Below, one piece after another: positions 25,527 through 34,116 of a stretch of DNA of 64,000 nt. Both the position numbers and the translations under genes were made by a program. The stretch spans positions 1 to 64,000 of the forward strand of contig JARROA010000028.1 in the NCBI GenBank assembly GCA_037384425.1. The letters are read 5' to 3'. The notes under the pieces were generated by a model that searched no databases, had not been told where the DNA came from, and saw only the letters and a program-made list of their open reading frames with translations. This DNA is from Thiodiazotropha sp037384425 (GTDB lineage Bacteria > Pseudomonadota > Gammaproteobacteria > Chromatiales > Chromatiaceae). Numbering within the stretch: position 1 is the stretch's first letter; each line of letters begins with the position of its first letter.

Positions 25527-26168
25527 CTACGCATTGACACCTTTGCGGCCCATGGTGGCGCCGGTGTAGCCACGACTCAGTATAAAAGTGAAGGCGTGCA
25601 TCAGCTTGCTGAAGGGGAAATAGATCAACAGCAGTTCAGCCAGGAAGAGATGCAGCAATCTTAACGGCTCGAAGGACTGCGCCAGCGCCAGGCAACCGGT
25701 CAGCATCACCACGAAGACCAGAATCGACCCCACATGATCATCCAGGTCGGAGAGCATCCGGGTCACCGGATTGAGCACCCGGTGCAGCCACAGCAAGATG
25801 AGTCCGGCGAAGGCGAACTCCGCGGCCACGATAAAGGCCCAATGCGGCATCGCCGGCCAGCTGAAGCCGGTGATGCGGTCGGCGATGAAGTCGATGTGGG
25901 GTTTGGCGAAAATCAGCAGCGCGAAGAGTCCCAGATGAAACATGTAGCCGGCGATGAGTTGCATCCGGCTGCGGGTGGATACCGTACGCTCCGGCACGAA
26001 GCGGCTGAACACCGCTCTCAGTGCGCCCTTGCCCGCACTGCCCCTGGGCAGGGAGAGATCCGGCCTGACGCCGGCCTTGAGAATGGCGGCGATGCGCCAG
26101 ACGACGCCGACAACGAACGCCGAGAGCGAAAAGTACCAGAGCGGCCCGTCGATGAATTCGCCAATCAC
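25527..26168 (-). CDS. NarI-like membrane cytochrome b in the fdh operon
   Basis: About 213 residues from the GTG at 26168, which overlaps the stop of fdhC by two bases (GTGA). The longer frame to 26282 is a shadow of fdhC. Five hydrophobic helices are visible (about residues 10-30, 67-88, 105-130, 145-165 and 170-195). Histidines in MFHLGLFALLI, WLHRVLN and LMHAFTFI fit the heme-b ligands of NarI/DsrM/HdrE-type quinone-reactive subunits. It should pair with the HdrD-like protein encoded next and exchange electrons with the quinone pool. Confidence 0.8.
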   Translation of the reverse strand: MIGEFIDGPLWYFSLSAFVVGVVWRIAAILKAGVRPDLSLPRGSAGKGALRAVFSRFVPERTVSTRSRMQLIAGYMFHLGLFALLIFAKPHIDFIADRITGFSWPAMPHWAFIVAAEFAFAGLILLWLHRVLNPVTRMLSDLDDHVGSILVFVVMLTGCLALAQSFEPLRLLHLFLAELLLIYFPFSKLMHAFTFILSRGYTGATMGRKGVNA

Positions 26169-27229
26169 TTGCCGGCCTCCTCGATGTTGGCATCCAGTGG
26201 TATGTGATCGAAATCTCCCTTCAGTTTCGCCACCTCGTCGCTGGCGATCGCTTCGCCGCGTTCTTCGGCCTGTGAAGCCCACAAATCGTGATGCTCCTTG
26301 GCCCAGTTGAGATCGCAGTAACCGGTCTTCATGCCCTCGATGGCGCCCTCCATGCCGATGGTGCCGATATAGATGTGACCCAGAATCACCGCAATCATGA
26401 GGATGGCGCCGATGCCGTGTCCCACATGGGCCAGCTCCATCAGTTCGCGTCCCTGGCCGAAAACGGGAGAGACCAGGACCAGTCCGGAGACGCCGATCGT
26501 GCCGCCGACGAACACCAGCAGCCAGAACATGGTCTTCTCACCCATGTTGAAAAAGTTCGAAGGCACGTGCTTCTTGCCGATGACACCCCCACCCCGCAAC
26601 AGCCAGGTGAGATCACCCTTCTGATAGATATTGCGACGCACGAAACGGAAGAAGATCAGCACCAGCGCCAATAGAAACAGCGGCCCCATCAGATTGTGTC
26701 CCTCCTTGGATGCCGAGGCCAGCACCGAAAAGGCCTCCTTGCCGATCAGGGGGATCAACAACGGTCTTCCGAACAGCAGAATGAGTCCGCTCAAGGCGAG
26801 AAAGATGAAAATGCCGGCAATGAACCAGTGGATAGTCCGCTCATAGGTCGTGTATCGAGGCAGTTTGCGATTGGAGATACCGCCTTCCACGGGTACCTTT
26901 CCTCTCACCAGGTAGAAGACGATCAGCGCCACCAGCACGCCTGCGAGGACATATCCACCGATCGGAATCAGCTGGTTGATCCTGAAATGGCGCCAGCGAT
27001 CACCGTTGGCGTTGATCAGGACACCGGTATCGACACCTTTGACCTGTGTCTTGCCTGAAGCCGGTGCGGTGCGTTGCCGTACGTCGCGCCACAACTCCGA
27101 GGCCGGGTTCATCAGCTTCGCGGTGGGCGCCTTGGTAGCCGAGTTCTCCTCGGCGCCGGCCCATGGCATATAGACGAGAAGCGTGATCAGAAAGGTCCAC
27201 AACAGGGATTTTGACGATGCGGCGATCAC
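26165..27229 (-). CDS. fdhC: formate dehydrogenase cytochrome b subunit
   Basis: 354 residues: a signal-like N-terminal helix (residues 8-26), a periplasmic segment of about 60 residues, then the four-helix FdnI/FdoI cytochrome b556 core beginning near residue 85. Heme ligand histidines lie in YERTIHWFIAGIF, HNLMGPLF and HVGHGIGAILMIAVILGHIYIG. It anchors FDH to the membrane and passes electrons from the beta subunit to quinone. The gene is 114 bases after fdhB, with a strong hairpin in the gap. The extra N-terminal periplasmic region is longer than in E. coli FdnI, as in many proteobacterial FdhC. Confidence 0.92.
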   Translation of the reverse strand: MIAASSKSLLWTFLITLLVYMPWAGAEENSATKAPTAKLMNPASELWRDVRQRTAPASGKTQVKGVDTGVLINANGDRWRHFRINQLIPIGGYVLAGVLVALIVFYLVRGKVPVEGGISNRKLPRYTTYERTIHWFIAGIFIFLALSGLILLFGRPLLIPLIGKEAFSVLASASKEGHNLMGPLFLLALVLIFFRFVRRNIYQKGDLTWLLRGGGVIGKKHVPSNFFNMGEKTMFWLLVFVGGTIGVSGLVLVSPVFGQGRELMELAHVGHGIGAILMIAVILGHIYIGTIGMEGAIEGMKTGYCDLNWAKEHHDLWASQAEERGEAIASDEVAKLKGDFDHIPLDANIEEAGK

Positions 27230-27267
27230 TGTTTTATCTCCCTCTCTCTCATCGCTTGGTGAGTGGT

Positions 27268-27296
27268 CTCCCGGCCATCGGAGTGATGGCCGGGAG
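27268..27296. other. strong hairpin between fdhB and fdhC
   Basis: CTCCCGGCCATC and GATGGCCGGGAG form a perfect 12-base stem with a five-base loop. No U-run follows on the minus strand, so it is not a classic terminator. It may protect the 3' end of the upstream fdhAB message or set subunit ratios by processing. Confidence 0.7.
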
Positions 27297-27343
27297 GTTG
27301 TCGCCTGGATCTCAGCCCAGTAGTTGCTTTGCCAACTTTCCGA

Positions 27344-27973
27344 TCACTCGTTTGCGCTACTCTTGCCCCCCATACCGCGTGGGGCCCGGAAAGAGGCGTC
27401 CTGATAGGAAACGCCTCGCGCCAGGACAGCCGCGCCGCGGTTGATGATGCGCTTGCGGTAGACATCGGAGATCACATCCGCATCACCGGCCAGCAGGGCC
27501 TTGGTGGAGCACATCTCGGCACAGAGCGGGAGCTTGCCCTCGGCGAGGCGGTTGGATCCGTATTTGCGATGCTCGTCGGCACTGTTATCGGGTTCCGGTC
27601 CGCCGGCGCAGAAGGTGCATTTGTCCATCTTGCCGCGGGTGGCGAAGGCGCCGTCTTCGGGAAACTGCGGTGCACCGAAAGGACAGGCATAGAAGCAGTA
27701 ACCGCAACCGATGCAGATGTCCTTGTCGTGCAGCACCACGCCATCGGCCGTGGTGTAGAAGCAGTCCACCGGACAGACCGTGGCGCAGGGCGCATCCGAA
27801 CAGTGCATACAGGCCACCGAGAGGGAACGTTCTCCGGGTTCGCCGTCCTTGATGGTGACGACACGGCGACGGTTGACGCCCCAGGGTACCTCGTTCTCAT
27901 TCTTGCAGGCAGTCACACAGCCGTTGCACTCGATGCAGCGTTCTGGATCACAGTAGAATTTCATTCGTGCCAT
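27344..27973 (-). CDS. fdhB: formate dehydrogenase iron-sulfur subunit
   Basis: 209 residues with four ferredoxin-type clusters: CIECNGCVTAC near residue 14, CMHCSDAPCATVCP near 55, CIGCGYCFYACP near 91 and CTFCAGG near 121, the order typical of the FdnH/NrfC beta-subunit family. It carries electrons from the Mo/W centre of FdhA to the cytochrome b subunit. No C-terminal membrane helix is present, unlike E. coli FdnH. The short form resembles FdhB of Wolinella-type enzymes. It follows fdhA after a 16-base gap. Confidence 0.95.
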   Translation of the reverse strand: MARMKFYCDPERCIECNGCVTACKNENEVPWGVNRRRVVTIKDGEPGERSLSVACMHCSDAPCATVCPVDCFYTTADGVVLHDKDICIGCGYCFYACPFGAPQFPEDGAFATRGKMDKCTFCAGGPEPDNSADEHRKYGSNRLAEGKLPLCAEMCSTKALLAGDADVISDVYRKRIINRGAAVLARGVSYQDASFRAPRGMGGKSSANE

Positions 27974-27989
27974 GATGGTTTACCTCGGA

Positions 27990-30776
27990 TTAAGCCTTGC
28001 TGATGCGACACAGGCTGCATTTGGTTTCCTGCATCTGGGTGACCGAATCGTAGCCATAGGTCATGGCCGTGTTACAGGCCTCGCCCAGGATGTAGGGATC
28101 CGCGCCCTCGGGATACTTGCTGCGCAGATCCCTGCCCTCGAAATGTCCGCCGAAATGGAATGGCATGAAGGCCACGCCCGCCGCCACGCGCCGGGTGACC
28201 AGCGCCTTGACCTTGACCTTGGCGCCCTCGGCACCCTCCACCCAGACATCGTCACCATCCTTGATGCCGGCATCGTTGGCGTCACGGGGATGAATCTCGA
28301 CGAACATGTCCTGCTGCAGCTCCGCCAGCCAGGGATTGGAGCGGGTCTCGTCACCGCCTCCTTCGTACTCCACCAGTCGACCCGAGGTCAGAATGAGAGG
28401 ATAGTCCTGGGTGTAGTCCTTGGCTTGAATCGAGGCATAACGCGTGGGTAGCCGATAAAACGACTTGCGATCCTCGTAAGTCGGATACTTCTCCACCAGA
28501 TCGCGACGGCTGGTATAGAGCGGCTCGCGATGGATCGGCACCGGATCGGGGAAGGTCCAGACCACGGCCCGCGCCTTGGCGTTGCCAAAGGGTGCGCAAC
28601 CGTGCTTGATGGCAACCCGCTGGATACCGCCGGAGACGTCGGTCTTCCAGTTCTTACCCTCGGCGGCTTGCTTCTCCCCGTCGCTCAGGTCGTCCCACCA
28701 GCCGAGCTTCTTCAGCAGGTCGGCAGTAAACTCGGGATGGCCGTTCTTGATCTCGTTGCCGACCGGATAGGAACCCTCCGCCAGCAGGTTCACGCCGTTG
28801 CGCTCGACACCGAAACGGGCGCGGAAGTTGAGGCCACCCTTGGCCACCGGCTTGCTGGTATCGTAGAGATTGGGGGTACCGGGGTGTTTCAATTCCGGAT
28901 TGCCCCAGCAGGGCCATGGCAGACCGTAGTACTCGCCGTCGCAGGGTCCGCCCTCGGCCAGCAGACTGGTGTAGTCGAAGGTGCCCCAGTTCTGCTGTTG
29001 CAGCTTCATGCGTTCGGGGCTCTGGCCGGTGTAGCCGATGGTCCACATGCCCTTGTTGAACTCGCGTGTGATGTCCTCGATCAGTGGCTCGTCACCCTTG
29101 ACCTCGATATTCTTGAACAACTCGTCGGCGAAACCCAGTTTCTTGGCCAGGCGGTACATGATGGTGTGGTCCGGAACCGACTCGAACAGGGGTTCGATCA
29201 CCTTGTCCCGCCACTGCAGCGAGCGGTTGGAGGCGGTGACGGAGCCGTAGGTCTCGAACTGAGTGGCTGCCGGCAGCAGGTACACGTCGTCGGTACGGTC
29301 GTGCATGACGGCGGAGACGGTTGGATAGGGATCGATGATGACCATCATGTCCAGCTTCTCCATCGCCTGCTTCATCTCCTCGCCGCGGGTCTGGCTGTTG
29401 GGCGCGTGCCCCCACAGCACCATGGCGCGGACATTGTCCTTCTGTGCCACGTTCTCCTTGTCCTCGAGCACGCCGTCTATCCAGCGTGAAACCGGGATGC
29501 CCTTGGTGTTCATCACCGGCACGTCCTTGTCGCCGCTCTTCTCGTAGCTGCCCGGGTCGAAGCGCCCGGCGAGCCAGTCGTGATCGACACCCCAGACACC
29601 GGCCCAGTGCTTCCAGGCCCCCGCGGAAAGGCCGTAGTAGCCCGGCAGGGTATGCGAAAGAACGCCGAAGTCGGTAGCGCCCTGTACGTTGTCGTGACCG
29701 CGGAAGATGTTGGTGCCGCCACCTTCACGGCCCATGTTGCCCAGCGCCAGCTGGAAGATGCAGTAGGCGCGGGTGTTGTTGTTGCCGATGGTGTGCTGGG
29801 TACCACCCATGCACCAGATGAAGGTGCCGGGGCGATTGTCGGCCATGGTCTTGGCCGCGGCGTAAACCTGATTCTCAGGCACGCCCGTTACCCGCTCCAC
29901 CTCGTCCGGCGTCCACTTGGCGATCTCCTTCTTCACGTCCTCAATGCCGTACACACGCTGGCGGATGAACTCCTTGTCCTCCCAGCCGTTCTCGAAGATG
30001 TGCCAGAGCATGCCCCAGATCAGCGGTACGTCGGTGCCTGGCCGCAAGCGGAGGAATTGATTGGCATGGGCCGCGGTGCGGGTAAAGCGTGGATCGATGA
30101 CGATCAGCTGCGCGTTGTTCTCCTCCTTGGCCTTGAACACATGCTGCAGGGAGACCGGATGGGCCTCGGCCGGATTGCCGCCGATGATGAGTATCGCCTT
30201 CGAGTTGTGGATGTCGTTATAGGAGTTGGTCATGGCGCCATAACCCCAGGTGTTGGCGACACCCGCGACCGTGGTGGAGTGACAGATCCGCGCCTGATGG
30301 TCCACGTTGTTGGTACCCCAGAAGGCGGCGAACTTGCGGAACAGATAGGCTTGCTCGTTATTGTGCTTGGCCGAACCCAGCCAGTAGACCGAGTCGGGTC
30401 CCGACTGTTCGCGAATCTGCAGCATCTTGTCGCCGATCTCGTTGAGGGCCTGCTCCCAGGAGATCCGCTTCCACTTGCCTCCCACCAGCTTGGTGGGATA
30501 TTTAAGACGCCGTTCACCATGGCCGTGTTCGCGTACCGAAGCGCCCTTGGCACAGTGCGCTCCGTGGCTGAAGGGGTGATCGAAGGCCGGCTCCTGACCG
30601 GTCCAGACACCGTTCTGCACTTCGGCGATGATGCCGCAACCCACGGAACAGTGCGTGCAGATGGTCTTGATCTTACTGACACCCGAGGTCTGTGCCTCTT
30701 CGGCCCGGGCGCGTCTGATCATGCCGGGTGTGAACCCGCTGGCGAGTACCGCCCCGGCGTGACATGGCCTGTCCAC
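27990..30776 (-). CDS. fdhA: formate dehydrogenase catalytic subunit (Cys type), damaged 5' end
   Basis: The molybdopterin enzyme that oxidises formate to CO2. The open frame from the GTG at 30776 gives 928 residues. N-terminal [4Fe-4S] ligands are CTHCSVGCG and HCAKG. The active-site position aligning with selenocysteine of FdnG is cysteine (QARICHST near residue 166). A C-terminal cofactor-binding domain ends the protein. Odd: homologues begin with a twin-arginine signal (RRxFL). Here the leading part of such a start (MKLRKTSD..., ATG at 30852) is in another frame, and the RRxFL block is missing between DR and AGAVLASGF. This indicates a frameshift plus small deletion, or an assembly error. 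The rest is intact. Confidence 0.9.
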   Translation of the reverse strand: MDRPCHAGAVLASGFTPGMIRRARAEEAQTSGVSKIKTICTHCSVGCGIIAEVQNGVWTGQEPAFDHPFSHGAHCAKGASVREHGHGERRLKYPTKLVGGKWKRISWEQALNEIGDKMLQIREQSGPDSVYWLGSAKHNNEQAYLFRKFAAFWGTNNVDHQARICHSTTVAGVANTWGYGAMTNSYNDIHNSKAILIIGGNPAEAHPVSLQHVFKAKEENNAQLIVIDPRFTRTAAHANQFLRLRPGTDVPLIWGMLWHIFENGWEDKEFIRQRVYGIEDVKKEIAKWTPDEVERVTGVPENQVYAAAKTMADNRPGTFIWCMGGTQHTIGNNNTRAYCIFQLALGNMGREGGGTNIFRGHDNVQGATDFGVLSHTLPGYYGLSAGAWKHWAGVWGVDHDWLAGRFDPGSYEKSGDKDVPVMNTKGIPVSRWIDGVLEDKENVAQKDNVRAMVLWGHAPNSQTRGEEMKQAMEKLDMMVIIDPYPTVSAVMHDRTDDVYLLPAATQFETYGSVTASNRSLQWRDKVIEPLFESVPDHTIMYRLAKKLGFADELFKNIEVKGDEPLIEDITREFNKGMWTIGYTGQSPERMKLQQQNWGTFDYTSLLAEGGPCDGEYYGLPWPCWGNPELKHPGTPNLYDTSKPVAKGGLNFRARFGVERNGVNLLAEGSYPVGNEIKNGHPEFTADLLKKLGWWDDLSDGEKQAAEGKNWKTDVSGGIQRVAIKHGCAPFGNAKARAVVWTFPDPVPIHREPLYTSRRDLVEKYPTYEDRKSFYRLPTRYASIQAKDYTQDYPLILTSGRLVEYEGGGDETRSNPWLAELQQDMFVEIHPRDANDAGIKDGDDVWVEGAEGAKVKVKALVTRRVAAGVAFMPFHFGGHFEGRDLRSKYPEGADPYILGEACNTAMTYGYDSVTQMQETKCSLCRISKA

Positions 30777-30852
30777 CTCCTGTGGATGAGATGGAGGGTC
30801 TGGACTCGGCTCTTACGTCGATCGGAAGATCGGATGTCTTGCGCAGTTTCAT
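30777..30852 (-). pseudogene. fdhA: displaced start of fdhA in a different frame
   Basis: From the ATG at 30852 the frame encodes MKLRKTSDLPIDVRAESRP and then SISST, which looks like the conserved leader that normally precedes the Tat motif of this FdhA type. It then runs out of frame relative to the main fdhA reading frame and stops at 30673. It is therefore best read as the detached first 25 codons of fdhA. Confidence 0.55.
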
Positions 30853-30871
30853 TCGAATCACCCTGTCTCTG

Positions 30872-31084
30872 TCAACTGGTCATCGTTTTGTAGTAGGCGG
30901 CGATATGGGGTGTCAGCCGGTAGCCTTTCTGCTGCATCGACTCGCTGCTCGCCATCCCTTCATCCTCGCCCATGGCCAAACCGGGCACTGACGCCGCGAC
31001 GGCGATACCCGCGCCGGCCGAGGCCGATTTGCTCAGGAACTTCCTGCGATTGTGATCAAGGGAGTACTTCTTGGCTTTGTTCAT
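30872..31084 (-). CDS. TAT-signal small protein of formate dehydrogenase operons
   Basis: 70 residues dominated by a twin-arginine leader (HNRRKFLSKSA near residues 11-21 and a hydrophobic Ala/Gly stretch to about 42), then a short tail ending KGYRLTPHIAAYYKTMTS. Small Tat-targeted proteins of this form are regularly encoded just ahead of fdhA (formate dehydrogenase region TAT target family). They may help FdhA export or assembly, but the exact role is not known to me. The intact Tat motif here contrasts with the missing one in fdhA. Confidence 0.85.
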   Translation of the reverse strand: MNKAKKYSLDHNRRKFLSKSASAGAGIAVAASVPGLAMGEDEGMASSESMQQKGYRLTPHIAAYYKTMTS

Positions 31085-31117
31085 GGGATCCCCTCCCGGT
31101 CTGAAATTAATGTTGGC

Positions 31118-31789
31118 CTATACCGGCATGCTCAAATAACGTTGTTCCAGCGCCATGAAAGCGGCGCCAAAACGCCCGACCGCCCGATAGAAGACGGCCG
31201 ATCCCGCTTCACTGAGATCGCTGAAGAAGCGACCCAGCCAATCCGCGAGATGGCTTTTGAAAAAATCTCTCTGCACCTCCAGTGCCGCGCCCTCTTTGAT
31301 GAGTATCGCCATCACCTCACACAGGGCCGCCACATGGTCCTCAGGCTCCGATACGCCCTCCTGACGGTGAAAACCGAGGGCGGCCAGATCATCACGCAAG
31401 CGTCCAAGCGGTCGTTCCATGAGGTACCCAGTGAGGTACCAGGATCCGAAGGGCACCAACTCGCCACGACCGATACCGATGAACAGGGCATGGAACTCGT
31501 CATCCACCGCCTCGGCATGTGATGTGTTGGCGGCCAGACCCAGCATCGACATCGCCAGCGCCATCTCATCCCGCTGCGATTCGATCTTGGCGAAACCCGC
31601 TACCTGGTCCAGCACCTCGCGTTCGGGCGGTGATCTCAACAGCCGTGCCAGCAGGCTGTAGGCGCCACTGCGATAGGCCTGCTCCTCGATCTGATCCACG
31701 GTGAATGTCGCGTCTGCCGTGGTTGGTTGTACCTGGGTGCCGACCTGCGTGGTGTCGTTGTGGGCGGCCTGGGTGTTATTGGTCATCAA
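31118..31789 (-). CDS. TorD-family chaperone for formate dehydrogenase
   Basis: 223 residues, soluble and helical. After a polar, poorly ordered first 35 residues comes the TorD/DmsD/NarJ fold: RSGAYSLLARLLRSPPE near 40-55, EFHALFIGIGRGELVPFGSWYLTG near 98-121 (matching the ExxxLFxG...PxxSxY pattern) and EPEDHVAALCEVMAILI near 145 (matching the ExDHL element). Such chaperones bind Tat leaders and help molybdopterin insertion. Its partner is very likely FdhA. It lies between the ferredoxin-like and TAT-peptide genes. Confidence 0.9.
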   Translation of the reverse strand: MMTNNTQAAHNDTTQVGTQVQPTTADATFTVDQIEEQAYRSGAYSLLARLLRSPPEREVLDQVAGFAKIESQRDEMALAMSMLGLAANTSHAEAVDDEFHALFIGIGRGELVPFGSWYLTGYLMERPLGRLRDDLAALGFHRQEGVSEPEDHVAALCEVMAILIKEGAALEVQRDFFKSHLADWLGRFFSDLSEAGSAVFYRAVGRFGAAFMALEQRYLSMPV

Positions 31790-31885
31790 TCACTCCTCAC
31801 TGCAGTTAAGGCTCGCAAACAACGGGCCAGCTTGGGCGAGAAAAAAAGGACAAAAAGGGAAAAGAATTACCCACCGGGCGATGCG

Positions 31886-33499
31886 TTATTGACTAATCTG
31901 GTCATCCACACCGCCCGACATGGCATCCTGATCCTGCACAATGTCGATCACCCGGCAGTCCTCGCAGAGCGTGAGGCGCCGACGGGCTCGCTCGGTCTGA
32001 AACATGTAGTGCCCCTTGAGCTTGTTCAGCATGTTGTCGATGACGGAACGGGTGGCAAAGGGCTTGCCGCATGAGGTACACAGGAAAGGCTCCTCCTCGT
32101 GCAGTTTGCGTTTGCGCTTTCTCGCCTCCCCATCGAACAACATGCGCGGTGTGATCCAGATGGCGTCTTCGGGACAGGTGCGGGTACACATACCGCACTG
32201 CAGACAGTTCTCTTCGATGAACAGAAGCTGGGGTATGCCCTCGCCCCCCGTTTGCAAGGCCTTGCCGGGACAGGCACCGACGCAGGAAAAGCACAGCGTA
32301 CAGGCCTTGGCGTCCACGTCGGCGGTGCCGAAGGGGGCGCCGGCGCTCAGCGATGCCAGCGGTTTCGGCCTCACGGCCTGGCTGTAGAGATGGTCGATCG
32401 CCAGTTGAGCGCTCTTGCGCTTACCTCCGATACCCGAGAAACCCGCCGTGTCGATGGTCGGCATCAGTGCGTCGGGGCGATAGGCGAGCTCTTCGGTCCT
32501 GTCCAGACTGACCACGCTTTGCGGATAGCCGAGCGCACTCAGGATCTCCCCGGCGAACCGAAGTTGTTCCCTGACGGCCTGTTCCGAGGATGCGGGCATA
32601 CTGCCGTCGTCGGCAAGCACGATCGCCCGCGCGCCATAGGCGAGCGCCGACAGCCAGAACTCCAGTCCGACGCTGGCCAGTTCCTCCACCGCGAAAGGCA
32701 GCATATTGTCCAACGGAGGTTCAAAGCCTGATGCCGTGGAATCCGTGGTCAGCACCAGGATCGCATCCTCTCCGCCCCGCTCCCGATAGACGGTCAACAG
32801 CCGGCGCACGCGGTCCAGATTGTCACGTGCACTGGGGTAGACATACTGGATGGCCCCGCTGGGACAGACGGTGGCGCAGACCCCGCCGCCCTGACAGAGG
32901 TAGGCATTGACGTCGATGCGCTCGGCCAGGCTGCTGATGGCATCGGCGGGACAGGCGTCGATACAGCGGGTGCAGGCCGTCTTGCCGGCATGCCCGTGGG
33001 CGCAGATATCGGGGTTATAGTCGAAATATCGGGGCTTTTCGAAACTGCCCGTCAATTCGCTCAGTTCGTCCATGGCGAGCTGCAGTTCCGCCTCGTCGAA
33101 ACCGGCGTGACGATAACCTGGCGGCTTGATCTGGCTTTCGATCAGGGGATCGGGGCTGAGGTCGAGGATCAGGTCCGCGGCCACGGTCTCGGCATTGGGT
33201 TTACCTGTCTCGCCGAGATGAATCTTGAAATCACCCAGGTAGCCTTCGATGCGGATGGAACGGCCACCGAGGGGAACCAGCGGCACCCCGGGTTCCTCCA
33301 CCCCCTGGGTGAGTATCAATAAGGTGTTGAGATGCCGATTCAGGCGCGGCGCCACTTCCAGGGCCTGGTTGTCGCCGATGATCACGGCACGTCCCTGGGA
33401 TTGATAGTTCACCAGGCTAGTGGTTTCGATGGGCATCCGCAGCATGGCCTCGATGGCGGCGGTCCTGGCGGTTCGGTTGATCTGCTGTTGTGATGTCAT
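31886..33499 (-). CDS. multi-cluster ferredoxin-like protein of the fdh operon
   Basis: 537 residues without signal or membrane helices. Cys-rich motifs near 168-215 (CAHGHAGKTACTRCIDACP, CQGGGVCATVCP) and near 396-440 (CTLCFSCVGACPGK, CLQCGMCTRTCPEDA) bind about four [4Fe-4S] clusters. The end has a zinc-ribbon-like pair (CTSCGKPF ... CEDCRV). The middle carries a domain related to formate dehydrogenase accessory or HdrA-like electron carriers. Proteins like this occur in FDH operons with DUF3305/DUF3306; role in electron transfer or cofactor sulfuration is unproved. The start overlaps the stop of DUF3306 by four bases. Confidence 0.8.
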   Translation of the reverse strand: MTSQQQINRTARTAAIEAMLRMPIETTSLVNYQSQGRAVIIGDNQALEVAPRLNRHLNTLLILTQGVEEPGVPLVPLGGRSIRIEGYLGDFKIHLGETGKPNAETVAADLILDLSPDPLIESQIKPPGYRHAGFDEAELQLAMDELSELTGSFEKPRYFDYNPDICAHGHAGKTACTRCIDACPADAISSLAERIDVNAYLCQGGGVCATVCPSGAIQYVYPSARDNLDRVRRLLTVYRERGGEDAILVLTTDSTASGFEPPLDNMLPFAVEELASVGLEFWLSALAYGARAIVLADDGSMPASSEQAVREQLRFAGEILSALGYPQSVVSLDRTEELAYRPDALMPTIDTAGFSGIGGKRKSAQLAIDHLYSQAVRPKPLASLSAGAPFGTADVDAKACTLCFSCVGACPGKALQTGGEGIPQLLFIEENCLQCGMCTRTCPEDAIWITPRMLFDGEARKRKRKLHEEEPFLCTSCGKPFATRSVIDNMLNKLKGHYMFQTERARRRLTLCEDCRVIDIVQDQDAMSGGVDDQISQ

Positions 33500-34116
33500 G
33501 ACGCCGTCTCATCCTCGTCGTTATCGATCTGCTCTGCGGGGAGGTTCCCTGGCAGGCTCGGATTTGCATCGCTCGAATCCGGATCCTGCTTCGGACTATC
33601 AGCCATACGCCGGCTGTCTTGGGCGACCGCCTCCGACTCCGGAGTCTCCGTCTCTGCCCTCTCCGCCACCCTCTTGGCCTCCTGGCGCAGACGGTGGCGT
33701 AACTCCGCGGTCATCACTTCGCCCAGCTTTTCGAAGTTGGTGAAGTCCTCGGCATAGTCGTCGAGCCCGTCGCAAACGTTGAAGGTCGCGCTGCGGAAGA
33801 GTTTCTGCAGCGCCTGCTGTCTCAGGACTTCGGAGACCTTGGGTGAGAGAAAACCGCTATAGTCGGAGTGCTCATCGAGACTCTCGATGCTCGGCATATC
33901 GTCATCGGTGAGCAGTGGTTTCTGTTCCTGTTCCTGTTCCTGTTCCTGTTCCTGTTCCTGTTCCTGTTCCTGTTCCTGCTCCTGATCCTCTTCCGGCACA
34001 GCAACCGGTGCCGGGCTCATAGCCTCCGGTATCTTCGCTTCCTGCTTGCGCCTCGACCAGCGGGAGAGGAACGGTTCGTGCTCCGAGATATCTTCCGAGA
34101 TCCGGTCATCACTCAT
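33496..34116 (-). CDS. DUF3306 protein with Glu-Gln repeat
   Basis: 206 residues. The N-terminal HEPFLSRWSRRKQEAK segment is the DUF3306 hallmark. It is followed by an unusual run of about eleven Glu-Gln dipeptides (near residues 44-66), then PSIESLDEHSDYSGFLSPKVSEVLRQQALQKLFR, the second conserved block, and an acidic disordered tail. DUF3306 genes accompany DUF3305 and fdh genes in proteobacteria; function unknown. Overlaps both neighbours by four bases (ATGA-type), so translation is coupled. The dipeptide run is encoded by a six-base microsatellite. Confidence 0.88.
   Translation of the reverse strand: MSDDRISEDISEHEPFLSRWSRRKQEAKIPEAMSPAPVAVPEEDQEQEQEQEQEQEQEQEQEQEQKPLLTDDDMPSIESLDEHSDYSGFLSPKVSEVLRQQALQKLFRSATFNVCDGLDDYAEDFTNFEKLGEVMTAELRHRLRQEAKRVAERAETETPESEAVAQDSRRMADSPKQDPDSSDANPSLPGNLPAEQIDNDEDETAS
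33922..33990. repeat. hexanucleotide microsatellite inside the DUF3306 gene
   Basis: About ten tandem copies of CTGTTC (GAACAG on the coding strand), the last two slightly diverged (CTGCTC, CTGATC). It encodes alternating Glu and Gln. Slippage would change length by whole codon pairs and so keep frame, giving protein length variation rather than on/off switching. Confidence 0.9.

Noticed and set aside
30270..30300. Possible selenocysteine site in fdhA
   Set aside because: The codon at the active-site position reads as cysteine and there is no in-frame UGA in the catalytic region.
33922..33990. Short tandem repeat that might suggest a CRISPR array
   Set aside because: Six-base units without spacers, in frame inside a gene; it is a coding microsatellite.
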